DNA of 64,000 nt from Thamnaconus septentrionalis (taxonomy: Eukaryota; Chordata; Actinopteri; Tetraodontiformes; Monacanthidae): positions 14,961,444-15,025,443 of the forward strand of contig CM020502.1 in assembly GCA_009823395.1 (NCBI GenBank). Reading direction: 5' to 3'. Below are positions 1 to 11,420 of this stretch, piece after piece. Under the pieces are notes generated by a model, which worked only from the letters and a program-made list of their open reading frames with translations, did no database searches and was not told where the DNA came from. The position numbers and the translations under genes were made by a program. Each line of letters starts with the position of its first letter. The first letter of the stretch is position 1.

Positions 1-438
1 ATCTTTATTATATTATCTTTGAGGATCTGTCCTGTGTCTCTTGGCTGGTCTGGGAAGTCTCGGGATTCCCCTGGTAGATGTGGAGGAGGTGTCCAGGGAG
101 TTCCCAGCCCCCCCGGGTAAAGAGGACACTTACCACTGACTGCATGAAAATCCTCTTCCTCCTCTTCTACTTCTTCTCCTCCCATTCATTTCTTTCTAAT
201 TTAACACTTTAAGCTTTGTATTTCAATCATTTCACCAAGTCAGTTGAGGTTTTGTTCAAACAACTCTCCTTAACTTTCTGACCTTTGTGCATTGACAATC
301 ACTTTATAAGTAAAATCAGAAACAATGAGACCCAAAAAGTGAGGATTGTGAACTTTATTCAAGCAAGTTACAATCAAGGGCAAGGCCAAGTCAGCAGCAC
401 TACCCTCTCACACTGACACAGTACCAGACAACCACAAC
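1..438. other. No recognised feature
   Basis: No convincing coding exon, RNA gene or repeat was recognised here. The short open frames have neither splice context nor family similarity. Confidence 0.5.
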
Positions 439-865
439 TAGTGATGTCCAAATGAGGCTTCATGAGGATTTGAACCGTTTTGGAATATTGTGTTGAAAAT
501 TGGTTCATTACTCAAAGCTTCATTCATGAAGAACGTGGAGGTCATCTGCTGGCGCATTGGTTGTACTGCAGCCATGCAAAAGGTTGATGACCCTAGCAAG
601 TGTGCACTTTGATATTTGCTGTATTTGTGCACTTTTGTTATTATTATTATTACCATCGTTGATAACTTTTACTCTGTGTTTTATGACTCTGTGTTTTTGT
701 ATGACCTTGTATGTATGTTGGCAACTGAACACACAAATCTCCCCCTCTGGGGGATGAATAAAGTATCTATTTCTAAATAAAACTGAAGCGAGCTTCATTT
801 CATGTGTTGCTTTTCCTTCTTGCTCTGTCCTACCAATATATCAAGGTTCACCTTGATATATTATT

Positions 866-1241
866 ATCATTCATCTTCTATACCCGCTTATTCCTATTCA
901 GGGTCACGGGGGTCTGATGGAGCCTATCCCAGGTGTCTTAGGGCGAAGGCAGGGTACACCCTGGACAAGTCGCCAGTTCATCACAGGGCCACATAGAAAC
1001 AAACAACCATTCACACTCACAGTCACATGCACACCTACGGACAATTTAGAATGTTCAATTGACCTCACATGCATGTTTTTGGAGTGTGGGAGGAAGCCGG
1101 AGAACCCGGAGAGAACTCACGCAGACACAGGGAGAACATGCAAACTCCACACAGAAAGGTCCCAGGCCAGGGCCCCGGAATTGAACCCACGACCTTCTTG
1201 CTGTGAGGCGGCAGCGCTAACCACTGCGCCACCGTGTCGCC
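866..1241 (-). mobile_element. tRNA-headed SINE, full length, with 9-bp target duplication
   Basis: On the minus strand it starts with a tRNA-like head. An A-box-like TGGCGCAGTGG and a B-box-like GGGTTCAATTCC are about 40 bp apart. It ends in a short ATTC-rich tail. TATATTATT flanks both sides (857-865 and 1242-1250), as expected for retroposition. It lies inside the hAT remnant, so it arrived later. The same family occurs at 6194-6324, 8428-8809 and about 39035-39330. Confidence 0.85.
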
Positions 1242-1431
1242 TATATTATTCATCTTGAACGAAATTTGTTCCTCAGGCCAACATTAAATAAATAATGAAT
1301 AATAAATAAATAAATAAACCATTGCCAAAATCATCGCTGAAAAGGTTAGGGTTAGAAATAATAGTAGTGGAGGTAAAGTATATGTGAATATGCAGATAAA
1401 AAAAATAAATTGATTCATTATATGTATACGT

Positions 1432-1436
<5 letters not shown>

Positions 1437-1506
<70 letters not shown>
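1437..1506. repeat. (AT)n microsatellite
   Basis: About 70 bp of nearly pure AT dinucleotide with one AC interruption, inside the hAT remnant. Confidence 0.97.
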
Positions 1507-1509
<3 letters not shown>

Positions 1510-2176
1510 TTTTCTATATATTTTATGTACAGATCTTGGATGCTTATGCATTTTTATTTAAAAACAGTTTCTCCACAGTAGATGGTTTGAGGCGGTTTCT
1601 CTTTTTGGAAACTATTTCCCCAGCTTTAGAAAACACCCTCTCGCAGGGCACAGAGGATGCTGGTGTTGCCAGGTACTGGTTTACCAGGTGGTACAGGTTT
1701 GGGTATATGGCTTTGTGTCGTCCAGTACACCAGAGGGTCCTGTGATCGTTCAAGTGAAGGGGCTGACAGATAACGCTGCACCTCCACTATGGCATCAGCT
1801 GTAGCATTGCTGGATGCCCTCGCTTCTTCAGCGTCCCTGTCCAACAGCTTCCACAGGTCAATGGCTGAAAATAAAACATTAGATTAAGTTTAGTCCGTAC
1901 ATGAAAAAATGCAAATAAAGTCTATTGATCCAAATTCTATAATTTTTGTACCTTGGGAAGATGCAACTGGTTCTGGCTGTGCTTTCGAAGTAGATGGCGG
2001 CTCCTCTTCATGCAGTACATTCCGCAACAATGCCGCACACTCAGATTTTAACTGGACTCAGCATTTGCGGGGCTTTGGAATCCGAGTGTTTTAAATCTTG
2101 GATCAAGTAATGAAGACAATGAGAAGATACTTTTGGTCTCAATTCCAATGAGTTTATCATTAAGAGGTCACAAGAG

Positions 2177-2177
<1 letters not shown>

Positions 2178-2229
<52 letters not shown>
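2178..2229. repeat. (GT)n microsatellite
   Basis: 26 TG units within the hAT remnant, interrupting the BED-finger frame on the minus strand. Confidence 0.97.
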
Positions 2230-2231
<2 letters not shown>

Positions 2232-2697
2232 GTTTATTTGTTACCGTATGAATAAGTTGAGTAATATGCTTGTCACAAATTACCTTGTTCGGCGGCACGA
2301 TTTCAAAATGCTCCAAGACTTGAGATCTCTTCCTGGTTGGTTCCATTGCAGAGCAATAAGAAAGCAAACCGAAAGCAACACGAACGCTAATTAAATCAAT
2401 CCAAAAGGTATCGACCAGATAGGCATCGCATCGCGCTGTTTCATCCATTTTAAACTCAACTGAGACCCGCCAGACTTTCAAAGCCCCGCCCATTGAACCA
2501 AACCAGTCAGCTGATTCAGTCTGAATGAAGCAGTGAAGTGGTTCAAACGTCAGTCACGTGATTTGAAGCAAGCTCCGGAGCAGTGCTTCAGAAAAAACCC
2601 CGACCGAGTTTTGGGGTGTGGTTCGAAGCCCCGTGTCAGAGGGAACATCACTATTTGTCACATCCTGAAGGATTCAAAACTTCCTCTTTGACCCATC

Positions 2698-2914
2698 ATC
2701 CCCTGAGGGAGCGGTGGGCAGCAGCAGTGCCGCGCCCTGGAATCATCGGGTGATCTAATTCCCCAATTCCAATCCCAAGTACTGAGTGCCAAGCAGGGAG
2801 GCAAGGGGTACAATTTTTGCAGTCTTTGGTTTGACCGAGCCGGGGAGTGAGCCCACAACCTACCATTCTCAGGACGGACGCTCTACCACCAGACCACTGA
2901 GCTGAACAGGAAAT
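2698..2914 (-). mobile_element. Second tRNA-derived SINE family, copy 1
   Basis: Read on the minus strand it begins with a tRNA-like head (TGGTCTGGTGGTAGAGCGTC, then a region resembling a B box) and ends in CCGCTCCCTCAGGG. A related copy lies at 31501-31710 in the same orientation. The head differs from the SINE at 866-1241, so this is a separate family. Target duplications were not clear. Confidence 0.7.
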
Positions 2915-3045
2915 ATAATTTTCATTTCTTGACATAAGAAGAATTGTTAGCTACTTTTGGTGTAAAAAGCTTTTAATAAAATTCCTTTGTATTCACTATC
3001 TATAAGGCCATGCAGAAAAAGCTGTTTCGGGCAAAGAACATCGTC
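2915..3045 (+). repeat. Dispersed repeat, 5' part, split by a LINE insertion
   Basis: This stretch (around AGCTTTTAATAAAATTCC and GGCCATGCAGAAAAAGCTGT) is closely similar to 9436-9571. In the second copy the similarity runs on without a break into sequence matching 4110-4140 here. The block at about 3046-4108 is therefore an insertion into this copy. Confidence 0.7.
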
Positions 3046-4108
3046 ATCACCACGTTTTAACCAGGCAGGTCAATTACGAACGGATTCTTATTTACAATGA
3101 TGGCCTGACAAGTGACAAGAGCCACTTGAAGGAAGGGGGTGGGATAGGGAGTAAAACACAGTTAAAAAAACAACAAAATAACAAGCAAAGTCATAAAATT
3201 ACAACAACAAAAACAGTTGCAGGAATTAGTGAGATTGTCTGAGAGCAGCTTTGAAGGCAGGGATGTGAATGAACTGGTCCAGTTTGAGTTTTTTTTGCAG
3301 GGCATTCCAGTCACAGGCAACAGCAGACTGAAATGATCCAGCAAGACCAATGGAGGTGCAGGTGTCATTATTTTTAATTGGATGTAGAGTGAAGACCAGG
3401 TATTGTGTGTTACTGACAAAGGGAGTAACAGTTGATGTAGATAGGGGGGGTGTAAGACTAAGAAGGGTTTTGTAGATGAAGGTATACTAGTGCATGTTCC
3501 GACGGGTGTGGAGCGAGGGCCAGGGGACCAGAGAGCACAGAGTGCAGTGATTTATATTGAAGGAAGAGTTTGTGGCAAACTGGATAGCAGAGTGGTAGAG
3601 GGTGTTAATTTTGGAAAGTGTACCTTTGCATGCAGACCTGTATATGATGCTGCCATAGTCAAGCATGGGGAGAATGGTCAATTTGATAAGGGTGAGTTTG
3701 GCATAAGAGGCGAGGGTGAGACGGTTCCTGTAGAGGAACCTGAGGTTGGCCTTTACTTTAGTTTGAAGGTTTGAGATATGGTTGGAAAAGGACAATGTGC
3801 TGTCTAACCAAATGCCCAAGTACTTATATACTGTAACCTGGTCCCGGGAAGTACCAGCACCGGTGGTGATATTGAGGGCAGGGGGGGCGTTGCACCATTA
3901 CGACATAACCACATGACCTTGGTTTTCAGAGACAGTTTTAGGTGAGCGAAAGCCTATTTGATATGAACAAAACTAGCTGGAAGTGTTTTGATTACAGTGT
4001 CAGGGGAAGGGCCAGTTGCATAAAGGGTTGTATCATTGGTGAATAAGTGAGTTACCAGAATAGGGGTATGTTATTAATGCATGTGGAGAACAGTGTGGGA
4101 CTGACACA
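3046..4108 (-). mobile_element. Non-LTR retrotransposon (LINE) 3' fragment
   Basis: On the minus strand 3819-3487 encodes the C-terminal part of a LINE reverse transcriptase, including LTLIKLTILPMLDYGSIIYR, a pattern common to LINE ORF2 proteins after the catalytic core. A further open stretch at about 3419-3162 continues the protein in another frame. The 5' half and catalytic core are absent, so it is a dead, 5'-truncated copy. Its limits are inferred from the uninterrupted relative at 9436-9610. Confidence 0.7.
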
Positions 4109-4582
4109 AAAAAAAATGCTTCACTTAAATGTGTTTAAAAAAAACAAAAAAACAACAACTTTTTTTCACCCACCCTACTGGCCTACCGGTACACGGCACA
4201 CATAAATGCACAATTTCCGGGACATTTGAGATAAATACTAAAAAATACATTTGTTCTTCTCAAAGTGAGGTCCAGGGACCAACAGCGGTCCCTGAAAGCC
4301 CAGGCCTATTAATAATCGTTGAAAATAATCTAATACCAACAAAGATGTATAATATATATAAAAATATGAACTTTTCTTTGTTCCAAAAGTGCACAGCAAA
4401 TTATTAAAACTTGAAATATAAATAAATACAAACCTGAGTAAATAGAAAATGATTAAGGCCATATCAAAAGAAAAAGAAAATTGGCACAATATATATAAAA
4501 CATTTAAATAGTGGAAATAAATAATGTCAAATAAAATAAATAGGACAAAGTTAGGCTTGGCTAGTGCACAGGTCCGCTGGTT

Positions 4583-4807
4583 CTAAAAATGGTGCTTACA
4601 AGCTTTGGCTTGCGCAAAAGCTGTCACAATGTCGTCCAGATCCAAAGACCTTCGCACATTGTGCTCTATGGAAATAAGAACACGTCCAGAAAGTTTCTCC
4701 TGGGACATGGTTGACCTGAGGTAGGTTTTTATTCGTTTAAAAGCTGAGAAGCTTCTCTCTCCGGAGGAGACAGTGACTGGTAGAGTTAGTCTGGCTTGGC
4801 CGTCCAC
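4583..4807 (-). pseudogene. hAT transposase C-terminal fragment
   Basis: The minus-strand frame encodes LPVTVSSGERSFSAFKRIKT followed by a helical tail, the hATC dimerisation signature of ZMYM/TTF-type hAT transposases. Only the last 75 or so codons remain, so it is a fragment of a dead element. Confidence 0.7.
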
Positions 4808-5215
4808 AAGCCCCGCCCCTGGTGCAGGGTAATGTAATACTTAAGAGAAGACACAAGGATGCCCCGATTGTAAAACCCTTGGACTGCCGTAACAGGGGGA
4901 GAACAAACTAGGGAACAAAGGCAGCAGCAACATCCAATGAGGCTGGAGTGTGGAGACCAGACATCCAATCAGAGGAGGACGTCATTTGAGCGTGCCAGCT
5001 AGAACAACCGGTTCTTTTATCTATAAAGACTGGGTCAGAGGGAAAAGAACAGCAGTCAGACTTCATGCCCTGACAACATACTGTGATAGTAGGGCTAGAT
5101 CTCGACTCAGAACTCTGTATATTTGTATTCCTGAATGAATTTGTTTACTAAAGACCTATTGCAATTGGCATTGTTCTCCAGACTCTTCATTCAACGAACA
5201 CGTGGACCGTCGTCA
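4808..5215 (+). repeat. Promoter-like block, possible solo LTR
   Basis: The block has two CCAAT motifs (near 4932 and 4970) and a TATA-like TCTATAAAG near 5028, then about 180 bp without coding sequence. That layout resembles a retroelement LTR. No flanking duplication, primer-binding site or internal coding region was found, so this is tentative. Confidence 0.3.
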
Positions 5216-6193
5216 CACTAGAAAATAAGGCGATCCAACTTCAGTAATGATTAACGTCAGAGATCACACTGAATTCTCATTGGCTAAGGTGGACGATAAC
5301 GTCAGCTTCGGTCGTTTCCTACTAACTATTTCACTGCTGACGGTAGAGAGGAAAGCGCCAATTGCGCCAACAAATCTTCTTAGGACGTTTCCATTCTTCT
5401 TTCTAAATAAAGTTCCTAAGAAAAAAATATCTGTTTAACTGCGATGGCGTCATCAGGAGTTAGAGGTTTCCTTTTAATTTTATCTCGTCATTACAAGAAA
5501 AGATCTCTTAAATATGAGATCAGAATCTCGTAAATACGAGATCTTTTCTCGTAATTTATAAAATATTTTATAAAATAGTGCGTGTGTGTGTGTGTGTGCG
5601 TGTGTGTTCGTGTGTGTAAATGGGTGAATGAGAGCAGAAGATCCAAAAAGAAATGCTGCAACAGGGGAGATCATTCAAACACAATTTGTGTGTGTGTGTG
5701 TGTGTGACAGAGAGACAGAGAGAGAGAGAGAAATAAAGTGTTATTGCAAAAGGAGTTTTTGTGTTTTATTTTTGAATCCTACACTTCTTTAGAAATAGAC
5801 ATGGGTCATTTAATGTACCTATATATATTTTGGCTGCGATGCAAATTTAAGTTTTATTTGATCTATTTATTTATTTTTAACTTTAGAACAGCTTCATAAA
5901 GCCTTATGCAGTATGCTAGTTTCAAGTCTTGTGACATTGATTGATTTTTATGATATTAATTTGATTATGAGAATGAATAGCCAGGTTATTGTAATAATTA
6001 TTTTATTATGTTATAAACCTTATGACATATTAATTCTGCCCTGTGTCTCAAAACTTTAAAATATTTTAATAATATCTAGCCAAATATGATTTAATTCTTA
6101 GTTTACTTGTAGAACCTGTTATGCTGACCACAGATTGCCCGGTGTGCAACTGTTAACAACCTATTTTAGTCGTATTGCAGAGTAGGCCATTCA
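5216..6193. other. Gene-free stretch with simple repeats and a palindrome-rich patch
   Basis: It holds a palindromic patch at about 5490-5560 (several copies of GAGATCTTTTCTCGTAAT-like sequence on both strands), (GT)n at about 5580-5618 and 5687-5706, and (GA)n at 5707-5732. The rest is AT-rich with no supported exon. The patch resembles the inner part of the miniature element at about 60635-61116. Confidence 0.5.
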
Positions 6194-6324
6194 TTCATTC
6201 ATTCATCTTCTATACCCGCTTCTTCCTGAGCTCAGGGTCACGGGGGTCTGCTGGAGCCTATCCCAGCTGTCTTAGGGCGAAGGCAGGGTACACCCTGGAC
6301 AAGTCGCCAGTTCATCGCAGGGCC
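6194..6324 (-). mobile_element. 5'-truncated SINE with 16-bp target duplication
   Basis: It matches only the tail-proximal third of the SINE at 866-1241 and 8428-8809, including the (TTCA)n end and CTTCTATACCCGC. CAGAGTAGGCCATTCA flanks it perfectly at 6178-6193 and 6325-6340. Truncation with a long target duplication is the mark of LINE-driven retroposition. Confidence 0.9.
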
Positions 6325-6601
6325 CAGAGTAGGCCATTCAATAAGTAAAACTAAATGAATTTAAAATTAGTTTGAATAAACCAAAATTCATGGTTATTTA
6401 CAATCTCTACTTAACTTAAACTGTAAGGTCATTAAAAAAACAACTAATTAGAATTCACCATTGCGATGAATAAACCTTTCCATTTAATATGCAGTCATGC
6501 AATTTGACGGGTGGCAAAGTAAGCGCAATAAATAAACCTTTATTTTGCATATCAAGTACTTTGGTTCTGAAAGTTTCCGGACGGCCTTAGATGGCCTGAG
6601 T

Positions 6602-6735
6602 CTGCAGCTGGACCTTTATTTTGAAAATCAAGTTGCTCCTGAGTTTCTGGTCTAAATCAACCACTGCCTGCAGCTGACCTTTATTTTGAAAATCAAGTTG
6701 CTCCTGTGTTTCCGGTCTAAATCTACCACTGCCTA
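6602..6735. repeat. Tandem duplication, about 62-66 bp x 2
   Basis: Two head-to-tail copies begin with TGCAGCTGACCTTTATTTTG-like sequence and end in CCACTGCC, differing at a few bases. No function is evident. Confidence 0.85.
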
Positions 6736-7560
6736 AAACGGCCTCCTCCGAGTCTGCAGCAGCTGGATACTGTTGGATCTGTCCACTGACAGCTGCTGTC
6801 ATTTGGCTGCTGCCGTGCCGTTGAATAGAATATAATAGAATAGAATAGAATAGATGGTCTTTATTAATAGAGTCCCAAAGAGTGTGAGAGCGTGTATGCT
6901 TCTCCTTCATCGCATTGATGAGCTGATTGTTCATCAGTCCATTTTCAAATTCCTATAACTTCCTAATGTTTTTTGCTTTTAAATGTCCAATCCTGTGATA
7001 TTGGCTTGTGGTCGTTTCTTCTACAATGCTCTGACGCTGCTAATTTTAGGATTTCTAAGAGTGTTCTTGTATGGTGGGGGAAAACGTTTTGACTCATGGG
7101 CCACAGTTACTACTTAGTTTACCCATCTGAGAGCTGTTACCTCCAACGAGTATGAGAAATGTTTTTTGAGAAGTTCATTTTTTTTGTAGAAATATATTTT
7201 TTCAAAGTCAAGTGAAGAATCAGGTGAAACCTTTAGTGTCCTTGCTGAACATTTTTGTGTTAGTTTCCTTAGTCTTCAGCCTGCTCACTGTCTGGTGTTC
7301 TGGTAGTAATTTCAGTTTGGTTCAGTCTCTTTCCCGCTTGGCAGTAGTGCTTTTCTGCTTTTGTATAATGAACTTCAAATCCAATGAAGAGGCTAAATGA
7401 CTGGATCTGCCATTCATCTTTTTATCCAGATCGTGGGTCCACATCTTCATTGTTACAACATGATAACATGCAGGTATATCCGGAGGATGATGAACCGATA
7501 AAGGGTGCAAAGAAGGGGGAAATGACTGGATGATATGGGCTGCCGCTGGGATGGCTGGAA
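6736..7560. other. No recognised gene
   Basis: AT-rich sequence with a short GAATA-type tandem tract near 6823-6855. Nothing else was supported. Confidence 0.5.
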
Positions 7561-7563
7561 CAT

Positions 7564-7565
<2 letters not shown>

Positions 7566-7618
<53 letters not shown>
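7566..7618. repeat. (CA)n microsatellite
   Basis: About 26 CA units, uninterrupted. Confidence 0.97.
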
Positions 7619-7622
<4 letters not shown>

Positions 7623-7623
7623 T

Positions 7624-7880
7624 AAAGAACTTGAAAATCACCACAGAGGTAGTTGGGGACATATAAAACAATAATGTTGTGTAGTTTTCAGGAAACATTT
7701 TGATTTTGTTTTTTAATTATATTTTAATTTGCCCATGAAAGCAAGTTTTGTACTGTATGCTGTGTATGACCTCAGCATCAGATTATCAGAAAAAGCTACA
7801 GTGAAACAACTTGAAAATCACCACAGAGGTAGTTGGGGTCAGATACAACCAGAATCTGATGGAGTTTGCAGAAAGCATTT
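7624..7880. repeat. Tandem duplication, unit about 180 bp
   Basis: The segment AACTTGAAAATCACCACAGA plus about 50 following bases occurs near 7627 and again near 7808, with partial similarity across the rest of the unit. Confidence 0.75.
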
Positions 7881-8427
7881 ACATTAAAAAAAAAACAAAC
7901 AAAAAAAACCCTGCCTCGTACTGTAAAGCGTAAGAGGCGGTGTAAATGCGCACTCGATTTTTAAAGCGTAGATAGAGCGACTGAGCCTTTCCGAAGCGTA
8001 GCTGGCGAGACCGCAGTGCCACGGTGGGTTCTAAAGTTTAGGGGGCCAGAGCAGGGGCAGGTGGATGGAGTGTTTGGGGGCTTTAGTGTGGCATCTTTAT
8101 TTCTGTTCTTCCTTTTCTAGCATGAATTTTCATCCAAATAAGCATCTTATTTTTGAACACTCATTCGTCCCTTTGAAGCAGTCATTCCCCAAAACCCAGT
8201 CAAGGTTTTATTTTGGTTGCCACAAATTTGAAAAATTATGTAATATTTTAAGAATCATTTCTGCTGTTCACCTTGGAGCCACTCAAGGAGCTCCCGCAGC
8301 ATGAATTCTTTTCAAGTGAGACATAAAATGGACGTAGAATTGAGTAGTAACTATGCAATGAAAATGCTCTAAACATAATTTCGTCGTTTCTCTAATAATG
8401 ACAATAAATATAATCTGAATCTGAAAG
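7881..8427. other. No recognised gene
   Basis: Unremarkable sequence with an A-rich run near 7886-7910. No exon is supported. Confidence 0.5.
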
Positions 8428-8809
8428 GGGCGACACGGTGGCGCAGTGGTTAGCGCTGCCGCCTCACAGCAAGAAGGTCGTGGGTTCGATTCCGGAGCCC
8501 GGGCCTGGGACCTTTCTGTGTGGAGTTTGCATGTTCTCCCTGTGTCTGCGTGGGTTCTCTCCGGGTTCTCCGGCTTCCTCCCACACTCCAAAAACATGCA
8601 TGTGAGGTCAATTGAACATTCTAAATTGTCCGTAGGTGTGCATGTGAGTGTGAATGGTTGTTTGTTTCTAGGTGGCCCTGCAATGAACTGGCGACTTGTC
8701 CAGGGTGTACCCTGCCTTCGCCCTAAGACAGCTGGGATAGGCTCCAGCAGACCCCCGTCACCCTGAGCTCAGGAAGAAGCGGGCATAGAAGATGAATGAA
8801 TGAATGAAT
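8428..8809 (+). mobile_element. tRNA-headed SINE, full length, with 11-bp target duplication
   Basis: The head carries GGCGCAGTGGTTAGCG (A-box-like) and GGGTTCGATTCC (B-box-like). The body contains CCACACTCCAAAAACATGCA, and the element ends in (TGAA)n. GAATCTGAAAG flanks it exactly at 8417-8427 and 8810-8820. It is the best-preserved copy of this family in the window. Confidence 0.92.
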
Positions 8810-8820
8810 GAATCTGAAAG

Positions 8821-9211
8821 TTTGGCTAAAAAGGACGCGCTGCTGATGTTGAACTAGCACCGCTGAGCAAGCAGCATCACTAAGGAAAAAAACGCTTAGA
8901 ATGTGACATTTATGGTCGACGTAGAGAAACCCAGCCGCTGTCACCTGCAGCGTTTCTGATTGGCTGTGAGGTTTCAAGCTGGAGTCTCAGTCGCCAGCGA
9001 AGCGTCGTGAAGGAGAAGCGACTCGGTGAAGTGGAAGCTAAAGTGGGGCAGCAGTGAAAGTGGAGATGACTGACGTTGGATTTGTTGGATATTTTATCTG
9101 AGCATCACAAAATAATCACACATATTGAGTTCAAACATTGTCAGGAAGCTGAAGGTCTCCTGCTGCTTCCTCATTGGATGAGTTGGAAAATGACACTGCT
9201 GTGTGGTTTCT

Positions 9212-9264
<53 letters not shown>

Positions 9265-10268
9265 GTGAGACACTCCATGCAGTATTTCTACACTGCATCT
9301 TCTGGAGTCCCAAACTTCCCACAGGAGTCCAAATTATTTCCCCAGCGATGGCCAAATTTGATCACATGAAAATCTTCCAGCCTGATTGACGATTGAAAGT
9401 ATGAACTGTTTACTGACTTTAACTTGCTTCCAAATGACGTGATTTTAATTTCTTGACATGATAATGTAAATAGTTAAGCGCTACTGTTGGCATAAACAGC
9501 TTTTAATAAAATCATTTTGTATTCAATATCTATTAGGCCATGCAGAAAAAGCTGTTTTGGGCAAAAAAAACACCAAAATACTTCAATTAAATGTCTTTAA
9601 AAAATTAACCTTGGGTAAATTTCTGAAAATGTGGCTTGACGACCAATCATCAGTCAACTCTGGCTTCTTCTTGGTTGCCAGAGTTCTTCACCATTTTCAC
9701 GACTTCCTCTCACTGCACCTGCAGCAGTCCCCTGTGTAGCTGCCGCTGGTCAATCAATGAGTCCTCGCTTCATACTGATGTCAATAAGGTGCATTTATTG
9801 GATTTGAACAGCTCGATGAAGCCCCATTGAGCTCCGTGAAAACAAGAACAAAAAAAAGGTTCCAATGAGTACTCATTACAGACAGAAAATTTCCTATTCA
9901 ACATACATTCAACAAACAGCAGCCGCGGAGTTGTTCCCTTCCTCCTGAAGTCAATCGCCATCTCCTTGGTCTTTTCCCATGTTAAGCAGCAGGTGATTGT
10001 CCCCAGTCCACTCCACAAATCATCATCATCATCAGCCATAAATACTACAACTGCAAACTGAAGATGACGGTGCTTTGTTTCTGGGCTTCATATTAAAGAA
10101 CCGGGCCTAACAGTTGCAATTGGGTACATCCACTTTTTTTTTTCTAAGGGGTAATGATTGATCAACACTGTCCCTTCTTGAATGAATACATACATTTCAT
10201 TAAGCAATGGACATACATGAACTCAGTATGATGTAGAGCTAATTTAACCAGTGGTAATTTCTCTATAA
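8821..10268. other. Gene-free stretch with (CT)n and a dispersed repeat
   Basis: (CT)n lies at 9218-9262. The dispersed repeat at about 9436-9610 is the unbroken relative of 2915-3045 plus 4110-4140. No coding exon is supported. Confidence 0.6.
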
Positions 10269-10596
10269 CAGTGTTTTTCAACCACTGTGCAGTGCCACAC
10301 TAGTGTACCGTGAAATAATGTCAGGCGTGTCATGAAAAATTATCCAGTTTCACTTAAGTGGTCTAAAAAAACAACATTCCATTGCGGAGTGACAGTGCTT
10401 TAAAATAATATCAGCTTTGTGTGCATCTAAACAGCTCCAGGTTTAACATTGAGTGAGTATAAATAAATTAGGTGACTACACTGTCATTATTTGGCTAAAA
10501 AAGTGTCTTTAAAACAAGACAAAAAAAAATGGTTGGTGGTGTGGGATTCTTTCCATGTAAAAAATGTGCTGTGGCTCAATAAAAGCTGAATAACAG
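10269..10596 (+). mobile_element. Decayed hAT-type miniature element
   Basis: It starts with CAGTGTTTTTCAACCACTGT, a terminus typical of short non-autonomous hAT elements, and ends with a degenerate inverse (AGCTGAATAACAG). There is no open frame. Target duplications are no longer recognisable. Confidence 0.6.
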
Positions 10597-10629
10597 ACGT
10601 CAAGGGACGCTGTTTCTCTTTGAATGTAA

Positions 10630-10704
<75 letters not shown>
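10630..10704. repeat. (AAT)n microsatellite
   Basis: 25 uninterrupted ATA/AAT units. Confidence 0.98.
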
Positions 10705-11304
10705 CAATCAATATGACTGTTTGAAACATTGAGATTAGAAAATTTTTGAGTGAGTCAAACTGTATAATAAATTCTTCAGTTTGACTCACTCGAAAGTCTT
10801 TAATTGTTTCAGTAACATTACAGCAGTTGTGAATTCGTTGGTCGGCTGGAAGTAAAAGTTAAAATATTTTAACTTCAGTCAGCACTGCTGAGTACTAGTG
10901 CTGTGGATGGAAATGTCTCCGACTTCGCCCAAGTTAAGCCCTCCTTCTCTTGCGCACTTCGATGGGTGCCATTTTAATCAGTTAGTAAAATGACATCCGG
11001 TTTGCTCTGTGCTGTTTGTCTGACTCCACAAATGCAGCAACATACTGCATCTGTCGGTTTCGCATTGATGCATGGTCTTGTCGGCGGATGCCATCTACTG
11101 GTGAAAATAAACAACGTCCCCGCTCAGGCGTCTAAACTGCACACTTAAAAAAAAAAATGTTTACAGTACTTCCAAGCACTTGCTTTTCATCATCTCTTTT
11201 AAATCGAGAACATTATTAACTGCAGTGCTGGTTTTCCTTTCAACAACGGTGTATTTTCTGAGTGGCCCTTCGTTTCTCGCAACTTCCTTAAACTCGCTGT
11301 AAGT
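10705..11304. other. Upstream flank of tapbp
   Basis: No exon is supported. The last part probably holds the distal tapbp promoter; no clear TATA box was found. Confidence 0.5.
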
Positions 11305-11316
11305 GAAAGTGAAACT
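11305..11316 (+). promoter_or_regulatory. ISRE (IRF/ISGF3 site) in the tapbp promoter
   Basis: GAAAGTGAAACT fits the interferon-stimulated response element GAAANNGAAACT exactly. It sits 105 bp upstream of the tapasin start codon, where the core promoter or 5' UTR should be. Mammalian class I pathway genes are commonly induced through such sites, so interferon induction of this gene is the natural inference. Confidence 0.75.
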
Positions 11317-11420
11317 AAGAACCCCGCGATTAAAGGGAGAACCAGCGACCAGGGAATCATTTCTCTCGGAGGACTGTAAGACCTGACTGCACCAAACGGC
11401 AGAAAGACGGAATAATAATC

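Larger units (their letters stand above)
439..2653 (-). mobile_element. Degenerate hAT-family DNA transposon with BED finger and hAT dimerisation fragments
   Basis: Both ends carry TAGTGATGT as an inverted match (439-447 on +, 2645-2653 on -). On the minus strand, about 2490-2300 encodes a fragment like a BED zinc finger N-terminus (MEPTRKRSQVLEHF). About 1753-1544 encodes a typical hAT C-terminal dimerisation segment with the signature PCERVFSKAGEIVSKKRNRL. The frames between are broken, a SINE sits at 866-1241, and (AT)n and (GT)n tracts interrupt the rest, so it is inactive. No matching 8-bp target duplication was found at the outer ends, so the limits are provisional. A decayed ZBED-like host gene is less likely given the terminal match. 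Confidence 0.65.

Noticed and set aside
9131..9355. Minus-strand frame with Arg-Glu repeats
   Set aside because: Translation of the (CT)n tract; no family similarity and no splice context.
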